A DNA stretch of 64,000 nucleotides from Chloroflexota bacterium (GTDB lineage Bacteria > Chloroflexota > Dehalococcoidia > Bin125): positions 62,001 to 126,000 of the forward strand of contig VXQZ01000030.1 in assembly GCA_009838735.1 (NCBI GenBank), in the 5' to 3' direction. Below, in pieces: positions 21,315 to 29,768 of this stretch. Made by a program: the position numbers and the translations under genes. Positions within the stretch are counted from its first letter, which is position 1, and every line of letters begins with the position of its first letter. Below the pieces are notes generated by a model, which was not told the origin of the DNA, did not search any database, and saw only the letters and a list, made by a program, of their open reading frames with translations.

Positions 21315-22154
21315 TCAGGCCGTCAGCCTCCGACCTCCCCGGTTCAGATGTCCCCGCAACTCCTCCAGCACAAGCTGGCGACGCGACTCGGTCCAGCCCA
21401 GTTCTCTGGCAATGCCCAGCGCTGGCTGCCGCGTGCCCGACGCGAACGGCCCGCTGGCCTCATGGAACGTGTTGATGTGGACCCGCGACACGCCGGTCTC
21501 CAGAATCCGCTCGGCAAACGCCCGAGCATCGTGCAGCGGCAGCAACGGAGAGACGTTGATTCGCGTCCGGAGTCCGGCGTCACTCAGCTGGCGGAGGGCA
21601 TCGAAGCGGCGATCTATGCTCGCGCACTGGGGCTCGAACCGTTTGCGGATCTCGTCGGAATCGGTGGTGATGCTCATCGTCACGTTGAAGTGCTCGAAGG
21701 TCTTGAACAGATCTATGTCGCGTGTGACCAGCGGGCTGCGAGTGAGCACTGCCAGGCGCGCGCCTCGATGTTCGAGGATCGGCAGCAGTGAACGGGTCAG
21801 CTCCAGCCTGGCTTCAATCGGCTGATAGGGGTCAGTCGCGCTGCTCATCAGGACCGTTCGGCCATGCAGGTTCTGGCGAGAGTTGCGCAGCTTGGCGATC
21901 GCGTTGGTCTTCACCCGTACCCACTGACCCCAGCGCTCGCGCTGCTCCTCCTCGGGCACGAAGAACGCCGCGTAGCAATAGGTGCAGGCAAAGGTGCAGC
22001 CCTGGTAGGGGTTGATGACGAAATCAAGGTCGGCGAGCCGTCCGGTCGGTCGGGCGAGGATGGCGGAAGAGTCGGCGTAGATGACGTCGGCGACACCCTG
22101 GGTGGAGGGTCGGGAGGATGTGGGATTGGGGTCGAAGAGAGAGAGTTGCAACAT
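21315..22154 (-). CDS. SplB-like radical SAM protein (COG1533 type)
   Basis: The 279-residue protein has the radical SAM cluster motif C-X3-C-X2-C in INPYQGCTFACTYCYA. Then come KTNAIAKLR, VLMSSATDPYQPIEARLELTRSLL and LTRSPLVTRDIDL, typical of the SplB-like 'DNA repair photolyase' group. True spore photoproduct lyase function is unlikely here; members outside spore formers have no assigned role. ATG 22154 is chosen because it lies 6 bases after a TTGACT-N17-TACTCT promoter and opens the conserved LQLSLFDP segment. The upstream ATG at 22205 lies in a repeat element and has no ribosome site. Confidence 0.85.
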   Translation of the reverse strand: MLQLSLFDPNPTSSRPSTQGVADVIYADSSAILARPTGRLADLDFVINPYQGCTFACTYCYAAFFVPEEEQRERWGQWVRVKTNAIAKLRNSRQNLHGRTVLMSSATDPYQPIEARLELTRSLLPILEHRGARLAVLTRSPLVTRDIDLFKTFEHFNVTMSITTDSDEIRKRFEPQCASIDRRFDALRQLSDAGLRTRINVSPLLPLHDARAFAERILETGVSRVHINTFHEASGPFASGTRQPALGIARELGWTESRRQLVLEELRGHLNRGGRRLTA

Positions 22155-22189
22155 CTGTGCAGAGTACAGATGTTCTACTAGTGAGTCAA
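22150..22189 (-). promoter_or_regulatory. Leaderless promoter with an overlapping palindromic operator
   Basis: On the minus strand TTGACT (22189-22184) and TACTCT (22166-22161) are exactly 17 bases apart. The ATG at 22154 follows 6 bases later, so transcription would begin at or next to the start codon. A perfect palindrome, AACATCTGT (22150-22158) with ACAGATGTT (22166-22174) around 7 bases, covers the -10 box and start codon. That is the position of a repressor operator. Confidence 0.6.
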
Positions 22190-22199
22190 CCGACAGATC

Positions 22200-22286
22200 C
22201 GTCATTCCAGCAATCGCTGGAACCTCGATCGCAAGCGATCGTTTGCGAGCCCCAGAGCGAGATTCTCAGCGAAGCTGGGAATGACG
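22200..22286. repeat. REP-like palindromic elements, inverted pair
   Basis: Two copies of an element beginning CGTCATTCC face each other: CGTCATTCCAGC-AATC-GCTGGAA at 22200-22222, and the reverse complement of CGTCATTCCCAGCTTCGCTG and adjoining bases at 22257-22286. Between them lies another small palindrome, CGATCGCAAGCGATCG. Related elements occur at 27167 and 49939. The pair sits between two codirectional minus-strand genes and could end transcription of the amidohydrolase gene. Confidence 0.65.
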
Positions 22287-22305
22287 GATTCTGATTGCCG
22301 CCGGG

Positions 22306-24015
22306 TTAACGGGCGCCTCGGATGAGTTGGCCGGGGCGTGCTCCGGTTTCTTCTCCGTGGCGGGAGATGACCTCACCGCTGACGATGGTGGCGACGTAGC
22401 CGCGCGACTTCTGGATCAGGCGCATGGCTTCGGTCGGCAGATCGTGGACGGCTTGCGGCGGCTCGAGCTGCAGGGCGTCGTAGTCGATGACGTTGACATC
22501 GCCCTTCTTACCGACCTCGAGCGTGCCCCGGTCGCCGAGACCGTAGAGCTCGGCAGTGTCGTTGGTCATTCGCTTCACGACCCACTCCAGCGGCAGCTTC
22601 TCGCCGCGGCTGCGGTCTCGCGACCAGTGGGTAAGCATGAACGTCGGCATCGAGGCGTCGCAGATTACGCCGCAGTGGGCGCCGCCGTCTGAGAGGCCCA
22701 TCGCGACGCGCGGGTGCATCATCATCTCGCGGGTTGCGTCGAGGTTGTTGTGGGCGTAGTTGAAGAGCGGCGCGAAGAGCACGTTCTGGCCGTCGCCCTG
22801 GCTGAGGAAGTCGTAGGCGAACTCCAGCGCCGTCTGACCGGCGGCCTCGGCGCGAGCCGCGACCGATTCGTCGGCGGTTGGCTCGTAGTTGGGCGGGTCG
22901 GTCATCGGGTAGAGCTTGTTCCACATGACGAAGCCGAGCGCCGCGTCGGGCGCTTCGACCTCGCTGAGGATCTTCTCCTTGCGCTGCGGGTCGCGCATCG
23001 CCTCGGCCCGCTCGGCCCAGTCGAGCTCGTCCAGTTCGCGGTAGCTGGCCGAATGGATGAACGGGTGGCGTCCACGCAGCGTGAGCAGAATCGAGATACC
23101 GCGGGCGGCGACCTGTGGGTAGAGCTCTGCGCCGTCTTCGAGCGCTTCGAGCGAGCGGTCGAGCGCGTCGCGCCAGGCCTCGGGCTCGTTGTCGAACTGG
23201 ACCATGGCGAAGCTGACCGGTCGCTCGATCTCGGCCGAGAGTTTGCGCATCCAGGCGATCTCGAGTTCGGGCGCGTTGGCGTCGTCGCCGGTCACGCCGG
23301 CAGGCGCGACCTCGTAGATGCCCGTGCCGAGCTCCTTGAGCGCCTGGCCGATACCGAACAGCTCGTCCTCGGCGGCGAAGGTGCCGGGCACCGGCTCGCC
23401 GTCAATCGCGCGGTGCGCCAGCGTCCGCGAGGTGGTGAACCCAAGCGCGCCGGCCTTGAGGCCTTCCTTGACGATCGAGGCCATCTCCTGGATGTCCTCG
23501 GGGTTGGCGTCCTCGTTGCGCGCGCCGCGGTCGCCCATCACGTAGGCACGGACTGCGCCGTGCGGCACCTGGGTGCCGATGTCGATCGCCTTGGGCAGCG
23601 TGTCGAGGAAGTCGAGGTACTCGGGGAACGATTCCCAGCCCCACTGCATGCCTTCGGCCAGGGCGGAGCCGGGGATGTCCTCGACGCCCTCCATCAGGCC
23701 GATCAGCCAGTCGCGCCGGTTCGGAGCGGCCGGCGCGAAGCCGACGCCGCAGTTGCCGAACACGACAGTCGTCACGCCGTGCCAGAAGGACGGCGTGAGC
23801 AGCGGATCCCAGGTGATCTGGCCATCGAAGTGTGTGTGGATGTCGACGAAGCCGGGAGTGACCATTAGGCCCTCGGCGTCTATTTCTTCTCGGCCGAGGT
23901 CGTTGATTTCACCAATGGCGGCGACGACGCCGTCGTCGATGGCGACATCAGCCTGCCGGGCCGGCGCGCCGGTGCCGTCGACGACGAGTCCGTTACGGAT
24001 GACGAGATCGTGCAT
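22306..24015 (-). CDS. Amidohydrolase of the N-acyl-D-amino-acid deacylase group
   Basis: The 569-residue protein opens with the amidohydrolase beta-sandwich DLVIRNGLVVDGTGAPARQADVAI and the metal motif FVDIHTHFDGQ, with His60 and His62. It closes with the second half-sandwich, GTLEVGKKGDVNVIDYD. Further landmarks are VTTVVFGNCGVGFAPA and GLSDGGAHCGVICDASMPTFMLTHW, typical of D-aminoacylase-like enzymes. It hydrolyses an amide or cyclic amide, but the substrate is not known. There is no signal peptide. GAAGGAATCCCC before the ATG is the ribosome site. Confidence 0.9.
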   Translation of the reverse strand: MHDLVIRNGLVVDGTGAPARQADVAIDDGVVAAIGEINDLGREEIDAEGLMVTPGFVDIHTHFDGQITWDPLLTPSFWHGVTTVVFGNCGVGFAPAAPNRRDWLIGLMEGVEDIPGSALAEGMQWGWESFPEYLDFLDTLPKAIDIGTQVPHGAVRAYVMGDRGARNEDANPEDIQEMASIVKEGLKAGALGFTTSRTLAHRAIDGEPVPGTFAAEDELFGIGQALKELGTGIYEVAPAGVTGDDANAPELEIAWMRKLSAEIERPVSFAMVQFDNEPEAWRDALDRSLEALEDGAELYPQVAARGISILLTLRGRHPFIHSASYRELDELDWAERAEAMRDPQRKEKILSEVEAPDAALGFVMWNKLYPMTDPPNYEPTADESVAARAEAAGQTALEFAYDFLSQGDGQNVLFAPLFNYAHNNLDATREMMMHPRVAMGLSDGGAHCGVICDASMPTFMLTHWSRDRSRGEKLPLEWVVKRMTNDTAELYGLGDRGTLEVGKKGDVNVIDYDALQLEPPQAVHDLPTEAMRLIQKSRGYVATIVSGEVISRHGEETGARPGQLIRGAR

Positions 24016-24162
24016 GGGGATTCCTTCAGTACATTGCGCGGGTTGAGCGCAGTATGCCAGATGCCGAGATGCGGCGACCAGAGAACTGCGACGGGCACGC
24101 CGAGGCCGTGGTTGGTGGGGGCACGAAAAGAAAAAAAACGCGGCGATCAGGTTGGGGTTCGA

Positions 24163-24498
24163 CTACAAGGGGTCGTCGTCCTCGTCGGGGGAGTCTTCCT
24201 CAGGGAGGGCGGCCCCCGCCTGCGCGGGGGCGGCTTCGAAGAGCTGAGGAGCATCGTGGTCGCGTTCGAAGTGCTGAGGGGCGTCTTGGTCGTAGAGATC
24301 GCGGAGTTTGTGGCGGGCGGCGTCGAAGGGGTCAGTGGCGAGGTAGCGCTGATAGTTGAGTCGCGCGCGGTCGGTGGGGGCGAAGAGTTCGCGCGCGATG
24401 GCGTCCAGGGCATTGAGCCGACGGTAGGCCGGGGCGTTGCTGTTGGCGCGGCGCCAGAGGTTGTCGATGGCGGCTCGGTAGTGGAATGGATTGGGCAT
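24163..24498 (-). CDS. Small hypothetical protein with an acidic tail
   Basis: The frame encodes 111 residues. The first 75 are charged and predicted helical (IDNLWRRANSNAPAYRRLNA, LNYQRYLATDPFDAARHKLR), and the tail ends in EEDSPDEDDDPL. The ATG has AAGG 8 bases upstream. No family is recognised. A run of eight A on the plus strand (24131-24138, U8 in the transcript) lies 25 bases beyond the stop. It is read in the same direction as its neighbours. Confidence 0.5.
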   Translation of the reverse strand: MPNPFHYRAAIDNLWRRANSNAPAYRRLNALDAIARELFAPTDRARLNYQRYLATDPFDAARHKLRDLYDQDAPQHFERDHDAPQLFEAAPAQAGAALPEEDSPDEDDDPL

Positions 24499-24632
24499 GA
24501 CGGTGACCTTCGTGATTGGATGCAGTGATACACATGTTCTGTTTATTGTGTGCTGAATCGGAGGGTTCGTCAAACGCGTGAGGATCGATTGAGGTGGCCT
24601 GATAGACATCGCGACGGTCTACCAGGATTGCA

Positions 24633-26273
24633 CTAGCGTTGCTCGATCCTGAGCAGCTCCGAGCGGGCGATCTCGTAGGCCGCTTCGGTGTTCTCGGCGA
24701 AGTGGGTGTCGGGCGCGTGGTTGTTGTTGAGCAAGGCTCGGAGCAGTCGGCCGACGTTGGGCGCGAGCGAGCCGACAATCACAACCAGTCGCCCGTCCTG
24801 TTGTCCCGCTCTGATCAGCTCAGCGATCATCGTGGCGCCAGAGTCGTCAATGACCTTCGTCTTCGAGCCGTCCATGATCACGATTCGGTGTTCCTCAATG
24901 TCGAGCAACAGCGATTGCTTGATCCGCCTCGCTGAGGCGACTGTCACCCGTTCGGGCAACACGATCAGACCGCAGTGAGCTGCGAACGGATCCCGCCCAG
25001 ATGCATCCGATTCGGTTAGCAGCACTCGGTCCAGGAGTGGCACCGAAATCAGCCCGCTCAGCTCCCGGTCCTCGTCTCGCCTCGAGTTCAGCACGAGCGT
25101 CAGGATCGCCCCGACCAATACAGCGTCGGCGAAGCCGACGAAGACCGTACACAGCATCGTCGCGAGCATGCAGAAGGCGTATGACCTCTCCATTTGAGGA
25201 ATGGAGCGAAGGAATCGCCAGTCGATCATCTGCCAGGCGGTGACGATCATGATCAACGCGATGACCGCCAGCGGGATCTGCTGGATGATTCCCTCAAGCA
25301 CCGTGACCGCTGCGACCACGACCAACAACACGGTCAAACATCCGATTGCCGTGCGTCCGCCGTTGTAGGTGAACACCAGGCTGGCCGGTCCGATGGCTCC
25401 CGGCAAGCCGCCGATTGAAGTTGTCACCACGGTCCCGAGACCCAGTCCGAAAGTCAGCCGGTTGGGTTGGTGATCCGAGCCGCTGACCAGATCGCAATTG
25501 ATGGCGCCGATCAGCGTCGCCAGGCTGTTGAGCAGTGCGACCAGAATGGCCGGTTCGATGACCTCGACGAACAGATCGAGCGACAGGCCAGAGAGTTCGA
25601 GTTCCGGAGATTCGAATGAGAGCGAGGGCACGACCGGCGAACCGTTGAACCAGAACACGCCTAGCGCCGTGCCGACGACGAGTACGATCAATGACCGGGG
25701 CAGTCTGGTTGCCACCCGTCCCCGCCAGACGAGGGCGACGGCGAGACAGATCAGGCTCAGCGTGAGAGCGTCGCTGTTGCGGCTGCCGAACCGGTCGATC
25801 ACCTCATCGACGAGCGGAACAACGCCGGAGGCGGCCGACTCAAATCCAATCGCGTGTCCGACCTGGCTGAAGAACAGCAGGATCCCCAGGCCGGACCAGA
25901 ATCCGGCGAGCACCGAGTGAGGCAGATAGGCGATGTAGCGCCCCAAACCCAGAGCGGCGAACACGATCTGCGCCGCGCCTGCCAGGACGCCGATCGCCAC
26001 GGCCTCCGTCAGCGAGTTGCTGTACTGGGCGAAGATCATCGAGACGACCAGCGCCGGCGAGATCAGGATGCCCCGCCCGCCGCCGACAATCGCAGAGTTC
26101 AGCGCGAGCGCGATTGATCCGTACATCCCGGCAACCGGCCCCAGGCCGGAGAGGATGCCAAAGCCGATTGCGAATGGTATTGAAGTGACGCCAGCGAGCA
26201 GACCGCCGATCAGGTCGCCCCGCAGATCGTCAAGGCCGTATCCCTCTGGTCGCAGTCGGAAGGAAGGCCTCAT
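24633..26273 (-). CDS. SulP-family anion transporter with STAS domain
   Basis: The 546-residue inner-membrane protein starts with the SulP pattern LRGDLIGGLLAGVTSIPFAIGFGILSGLGPVAGMYG, followed by about a dozen hydrophobic segments. The SulP core is seen again at ALLNSLATLIGAINCDLVSG and GGLPGAIGPASLVFTYNGGRTAIG. The last ~110 residues form a STAS domain (RIVIMDGSKTKVIDDSGATMIAEL). SulP carriers move sulfate, bicarbonate or dicarboxylates; the substrate is unknown here. No clear ribosome site is seen before ATG 26273, and an upstream GTG at 26333 is possible. Confidence 0.9.
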   Translation of the reverse strand: MRPSFRLRPEGYGLDDLRGDLIGGLLAGVTSIPFAIGFGILSGLGPVAGMYGSIALALNSAIVGGGRGILISPALVVSMIFAQYSNSLTEAVAIGVLAGAAQIVFAALGLGRYIAYLPHSVLAGFWSGLGILLFFSQVGHAIGFESAASGVVPLVDEVIDRFGSRNSDALTLSLICLAVALVWRGRVATRLPRSLIVLVVGTALGVFWFNGSPVVPSLSFESPELELSGLSLDLFVEVIEPAILVALLNSLATLIGAINCDLVSGSDHQPNRLTFGLGLGTVVTTSIGGLPGAIGPASLVFTYNGGRTAIGCLTVLLVVVAAVTVLEGIIQQIPLAVIALIMIVTAWQMIDWRFLRSIPQMERSYAFCMLATMLCTVFVGFADAVLVGAILTLVLNSRRDEDRELSGLISVPLLDRVLLTESDASGRDPFAAHCGLIVLPERVTVASARRIKQSLLLDIEEHRIVIMDGSKTKVIDDSGATMIAELIRAGQQDGRLVVIVGSLAPNVGRLLRALLNNNHAPDTHFAENTEAAYEIARSELLRIEQR

Positions 26274-26695
26274 ATGTCGATTGGTCGGTGTCGCGACTAC
26301 GGGCGTGCGATTCCCGCTTCGGAATGAAGGCACTTGTCTCGTACGAGGGATCGGATTGAACAGATGTCGAGGTCGGGCGACTCGCGGTACCAGACTGGGA
26401 CGTTCCTGCCGTGCGCCTGCGTGACGTGGGGATCACCGATCATGATTACTACCTCAGTCCGTGGCGCGATCGTGTCGATACAGGCGATGCTCGGCCCAGG
26501 GTGCAAGGTATTGCATCAGCTTGATGACGTTGGGGTCGATCCAAATGTGTTCAGGTTGTGATGTGGTACAGAACCACGTGTGTTTCCTGTTGCATACCCA
26601 CACACTGTGGCTGACGCTGGTCAGGTTTCACACGAGTACTGCTACGCCAGAGTCATTGGGGGCGGAACAGAATCGATCGCTCGGTGCAGGCGCTC
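26274..26695. other. Intergenic stretch without a supported gene
   Basis: About 420 bases hold no frame with a recognisable product, good ribosome site or conserved pattern. A short minus-strand frame (26297-26506) gives a 69-residue product that I cannot place; it may be a decayed remnant. A small hairpin GTGGT-ACAG-AACCAC lies near 26560-26576. The base composition looks less GC-rich than neighbouring genes by eye. Confidence 0.5.
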
Positions 26696-26824
26696 GGGCA
26701 CGACCGCTGTTCGCCAGGGCAATCGGGTGCGACCACTACTCGGTTTGGCGGTCCGGTGCGACCGCTACTCGGCTTGGCCGTCCGGTGCGACCGCTATTCA
26801 CTTTGGCGGTCGGGTGCGACCGCC
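26696..26824. repeat. 29-bp tandem repeat (minisatellite), about 4.4 copies
   Basis: Units start at 26696 (diverged), 26725, 26754, 26783 and 26812 (partial). The core reads GGTGCGACCGCTACTCGGCT and continues TGGCGGTC. Copies 2-4 differ at only a few positions. Because 29 is not a multiple of 3, each copy puts a TAG-type stop in a different minus-strand frame. The C-terminal end of the small membrane protein gene (26794-27129) runs into the array. There are no spacers, so it is not CRISPR. Confidence 0.8.
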
Positions 26825-27129
26825 AGGAAGGGAAACAGCGCGATGAAGGTGAGGAGGCTGGCCAGGCCCCAACGAATGGGGTCGCGGCCCTTAATCCGGG
26901 CGAGCCAGGCGGCCAACGCGGCGTATCCGACCCAGAGCACGCCCCAGGTCCAGCCGACGGTCTCGGCGAAGTCGTCCGGCTCGTCTTCTTCGGTTCTGAC
27001 CTCGCTCGTGGTGTTGGAGTCCTCATTGTCGTTGACGTACACCACGAGCATGGCGATGAAGGGGATCCAGATCGCGTAGAGGAGGATCGCGATTGCAAGT
27101 CGGTCGCGGGGCCAGAGCCAGCGTCGCAT
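26794..27129 (-). CDS. Small membrane protein of unknown function
   Basis: The 111-residue protein has a basic start (MRRWLWPRDR) and a hydrophobic segment (LAIAILLYAIWIPFIAMLVVYV). An acidic loop (TEEDEPDDFAET) follows, then two more hydrophobic stretches (WGVLWVGYAALAAWLA and WGLASLLTFIALFPFLAVA). Three membrane spans are likely. The last residues APDRQSE and the stop are supplied by the 29-bp repeat array, so the original end of the gene may have been lost. The family is not recognised. Confidence 0.7.
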   Translation of the reverse strand: MRRWLWPRDRLAIAILLYAIWIPFIAMLVVYVNDNEDSNTTSEVRTEEDEPDDFAETVGWTWGVLWVGYAALAAWLARIKGRDPIRWGLASLLTFIALFPFLAVAPDRQSE

Positions 27130-27166
27130 GCTCAGTATCCGTGAATGCGAGGAGGTTCCTGTGCGC

Positions 27167-27199
27167 GGCGAGATACCCGCGGCGAGCGCGGGAATGACG
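27167..27199 (-). repeat. 33-bp REP-like palindrome, copy 2
   Basis: On the minus strand this 33-mer begins CGTCATTCCCGCGCTCGCCG and ends GGGTATCTCGCC, with CCCGCG pairing with CGCGGG. It differs at two positions from the copy at 49939-49971. It lies between two codirectional minus-strand genes, just after the stop of the SMP-30 gene upstream region and before the small membrane gene's start. Confidence 0.75.
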
Positions 27200-27209
27200 T
27201 GGTGAGATG

Positions 27210-28172
27210 TCAGCGCTGGTGGATCAGGGGCTCGCCCGGGATTGGGGAGCGGGCGTGGACGACGTAGTCGCTGCGAATTGAGCCGATGTAGAGGTCGCTC
27301 AAGTCGTCGCCGCCCCAGCTCACATTGGTCGGCGCCTGCATGATTTCGCCTTCAAGGTCTTCGATCATCGTCACGACCTCGAACTGCGGGGTGATCGCGA
27401 CGACCTTGTTGGACATCGGCAGGGTGACCCAGAGGTTGCCCTCCTGGTCGAATCCGCAGCCGTCGGTGAGGCCCAGCTCGCCGCGCTGCTCGGCGCTCAG
27501 CGGCCGCATGGCAGCGAGGTCGGCGACCGACTTGCCCAGTTGCGGCCCGTAGACTTCGGGCTCTCCGAGGGAGCCGTCGTCGTTGATCGGGTAGCGCAGC
27601 ACGTGGCAACCGGTTGTCGAGCAGACGTAGGCGTTCTCTTCCCGCGGGTCGAGCGTGATGCCGTTGGCGAACTCGATCTCGGTGGCGAGCATTGTCAGCG
27701 AACCGTCGGTCTCGATCCGGAAGAGGAAGCCGTCGGGGTCGCCGGAGAAGGCGTCGCCGCCGGATCGCGAGGTCGAGTGGGTCACCCAGATCCGTTCCTG
27801 GGAATCGACGTGCGGATAGTTGGAGGCGACGAGCGGGATGCCGTCGATCTGATCGGCGAGGACTTCGATTTCGCCGGTGTCAACGTCGAGCCGCTGCACG
27901 GGTCCGACACCGCTGTCGTCGGAGCCCTGGCCATCGAGTCCGCCGACGTTGGCGATGATGATTCGGCCGTCGGTGTCCATGTTGTTGCCGTTGGGCGCTC
28001 CGCCGGCGTTGCCGACCCGGTTGAGCGTGCCGTCGGGCAATGCTTCGGCCGCGGCCGAGGCCTGGTCGGACATCCAGACACGGCCGTCGCGGGAGACGAC
28101 GACGTCCTCGGGTCGCTGGACGCCGACGCCGACTTTGCTGAGTTGGTCCTTGCGGATGGGAGTGAGGGGCAT
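27210..28172 (-). CDS. SMP-30/gluconolactonase-like beta-propeller protein
   Basis: The 320-residue protein shows repeated beta-propeller blades of the SMP-30/lactonase kind: GVQRPEDVVVSRDGRVWMSDQ, NGNNMDTDGRIIIANVGG, PHVDSQERIWVTHSTS and FANGITLDPREENAYVCSTTGCHVLRY. The last clear blade is GCGFDQEGNLWVTLPMSNKVVAI. Such enzymes hydrolyse lactones using a divalent metal. There is no signal peptide. ATG 28172 gives the family-like start; a longer frame upstream would overlap the esterase gene, which ends 13 bases before. The two probably form one transcript. Confidence 0.85.
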   Translation of the reverse strand: MPLTPIRKDQLSKVGVGVQRPEDVVVSRDGRVWMSDQASAAAEALPDGTLNRVGNAGGAPNGNNMDTDGRIIIANVGGLDGQGSDDSGVGPVQRLDVDTGEIEVLADQIDGIPLVASNYPHVDSQERIWVTHSTSRSGGDAFSGDPDGFLFRIETDGSLTMLATEIEFANGITLDPREENAYVCSTTGCHVLRYPINDDGSLGEPEVYGPQLGKSVADLAAMRPLSAEQRGELGLTDGCGFDQEGNLWVTLPMSNKVVAITPQFEVVTMIEDLEGEIMQAPTNVSWGGDDLSDLYIGSIRSDYVVHARSPIPGEPLIHQR

Positions 28173-28185
28173 GGTTCGGTTCTCT

Positions 28186-29712
28186 CTAGGAAATGACTTC
28201 GTCCCAGACGCCGACTTCGGGTCCGCGCCAGTCGTGCTCGACTCTCGGGTTGTCACCGAGGACCTGGATGGGCTTTGCGCCTGCGTCCCAGGCGGGAGCG
28301 TCGACGCCTTCGCCGGCGGGATTGCCGGTTTTGGCGAAGGCGAGCCAGGTGTCCATCGTCAGTTCGGAGAAGGCGTCGGCGACTGGACCGCTGCCGCAAA
28401 ACTCGGGCGCGACGGCGTGTGTGCCGAAGACGAAGGGCAGTTCGAGCGCGTGGCAGGAGCCGAGGGCGCCGTTCATGGCGGGAGATTCCCAGTCGAAGAG
28501 GTAGGCGTAGGTTGGCGCGCGAGAGGTCTGGGCGTCTGCGAGACGCAGGCCGGGGATGCGTAGCATGACGTCGCCGATCGCGGCGACGAAGATCTCGTCG
28601 GGGGAGTCGTCCTCGCCACGTTCGCGCCGAGCCGCCCGGTAAGTGGCAAAGGCCGAGGCGCCGTCGGGATGCATCATGCCCAGCAGTCCCGTGACCGCCT
28701 CTTCGGACATCGGGTCGGCTGCGCCCGCGGCGGCCAGCAACTTGAGTTCCTCGTCCAGCGAACCGACTAACGTCGCGACTCCGTCGGCAGAACCGTCGCG
28801 GATGTGGTCGATTGGCAGCGAGGAGAGGAACGCGCCGTCGATCACCGGCTGGAACGGCATCTGCGGCGTCGGAGATGCCTCGCCGTCGGACAGGTCGGCG
28901 GCCGCATCTGGGTTGGCGAGCGGATCGACCGCGACCGACGCGGCCAGGATGGCCGAGGCATCAGCGGCCATTAGGGCGTCGACATCGTCGGCCGCGACGC
29001 CGAGCGCTTCGCAGAACTTGAACGCGGTGGCGTTGGTTTCCTTGACGCTGAGACCATTGTGGCCGGCGCCGCTCTGGGGAATCGCCTTCTGGAACAGCCC
29101 GTCCGACTCGGGCGAGGCCATCAACGAGGCGACGCTCATGCCACCGGCGGACTCGCCGAAGATCGTGACGTTGCCTGGATCGCCGCCGAAGTTGGCGATG
29201 TTCTCGTGGACCCACTTCAGCGCCGCAACCTGGTCTCGCATGCCGAAGTTGGTCTCGCCCAGAGCGGGCAGGTTGAGGAAGCCCAGTGCTCCGAGCCGGT
29301 AGTTGATCGTGACGATCACGACGTCGCCGCGTGAAGCGAGATTGGCGCCGTCGTAGTAATCCTCACTGCCCGAGCCAATCGTGAACGCCCCGCCGTGAAT
29401 CCAGACCATGACCGGGCGCGCGCCGTCAAGGCCGGGCGTCCAGACGTTGAGGTACAAGCAATCCTCGCTCTGCGGCTGCGGCGGGTCGGACACCGGCAGC
29501 AGCGCTTCCAGCATCTCGTTCGGGGCCTGCAGTGAGATCGGTCCGAAGGATTTGGCGTCACGCACGCCATCCCACGACTCAACCGGCTGCGGCGCTTTGA
29601 AGCGCAGTTCGCCGACCGGCGGCGCGGCAAATGGGATACCGCGGAAGACGCAGAGGCCGTTCTCTTCAGCTCCTTCGAGGGTTCCGGCAGTGGTTTGCGC
29701 GATGGCGCTCAT
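28186..29712 (-). CDS. Type B carboxylesterase
   Basis: The 508-residue protein belongs to the carboxylesterase type B (cholinesterase-like) family. It shows FRGIPFAAPPVGELRFKAPQP, SEDCLYLNVWTPG and the oxyanion loop WIHGGAF near residue 106. The nucleophile elbow FGESAGG has Ser188, and the His is expected in the GSCHALELPFVFGTH region. No signal peptide is seen, so it acts inside the cell. AAGGAGACAAACG is its ribosome site. It pairs with the downstream lactonase, suggesting catabolism of an ester or lactone substrate. Confidence 0.92.
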   Translation of the reverse strand: MSAIAQTTAGTLEGAEENGLCVFRGIPFAAPPVGELRFKAPQPVESWDGVRDAKSFGPISLQAPNEMLEALLPVSDPPQPQSEDCLYLNVWTPGLDGARPVMVWIHGGAFTIGSGSEDYYDGANLASRGDVVIVTINYRLGALGFLNLPALGETNFGMRDQVAALKWVHENIANFGGDPGNVTIFGESAGGMSVASLMASPESDGLFQKAIPQSGAGHNGLSVKETNATAFKFCEALGVAADDVDALMAADASAILAASVAVDPLANPDAAADLSDGEASPTPQMPFQPVIDGAFLSSLPIDHIRDGSADGVATLVGSLDEELKLLAAAGAADPMSEEAVTGLLGMMHPDGASAFATYRAARRERGEDDSPDEIFVAAIGDVMLRIPGLRLADAQTSRAPTYAYLFDWESPAMNGALGSCHALELPFVFGTHAVAPEFCGSGPVADAFSELTMDTWLAFAKTGNPAGEGVDAPAWDAGAKPIQVLGDNPRVEHDWRGPEVGVWDEVIS

Positions 29713-29768
29713 CGTTTGTCTCCTTGGTTACGGTTGAAACGATGTGAGGCTACCGTTTTCTTGAGCAT

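Noticed and set aside
22714-23868. Long open frame (384 codons) on the plus strand
   Set aside because: It lies antisense to the amidohydrolase gene, has Val/Glu/Arg-biased repetitive composition and no recognisable domain; it is a GC-rich shadow.
26696-26824. Possible CRISPR array
   Set aside because: The 29-bp units are directly adjacent with no spacers and no cas genes are near.
26461-27144. Plus-strand frame across the 29-bp repeats
   Set aside because: It has no ribosome site or domain and reads through the repeat array in varying frames; the opposite strand has a hydrophobic small protein with a clear ATG.
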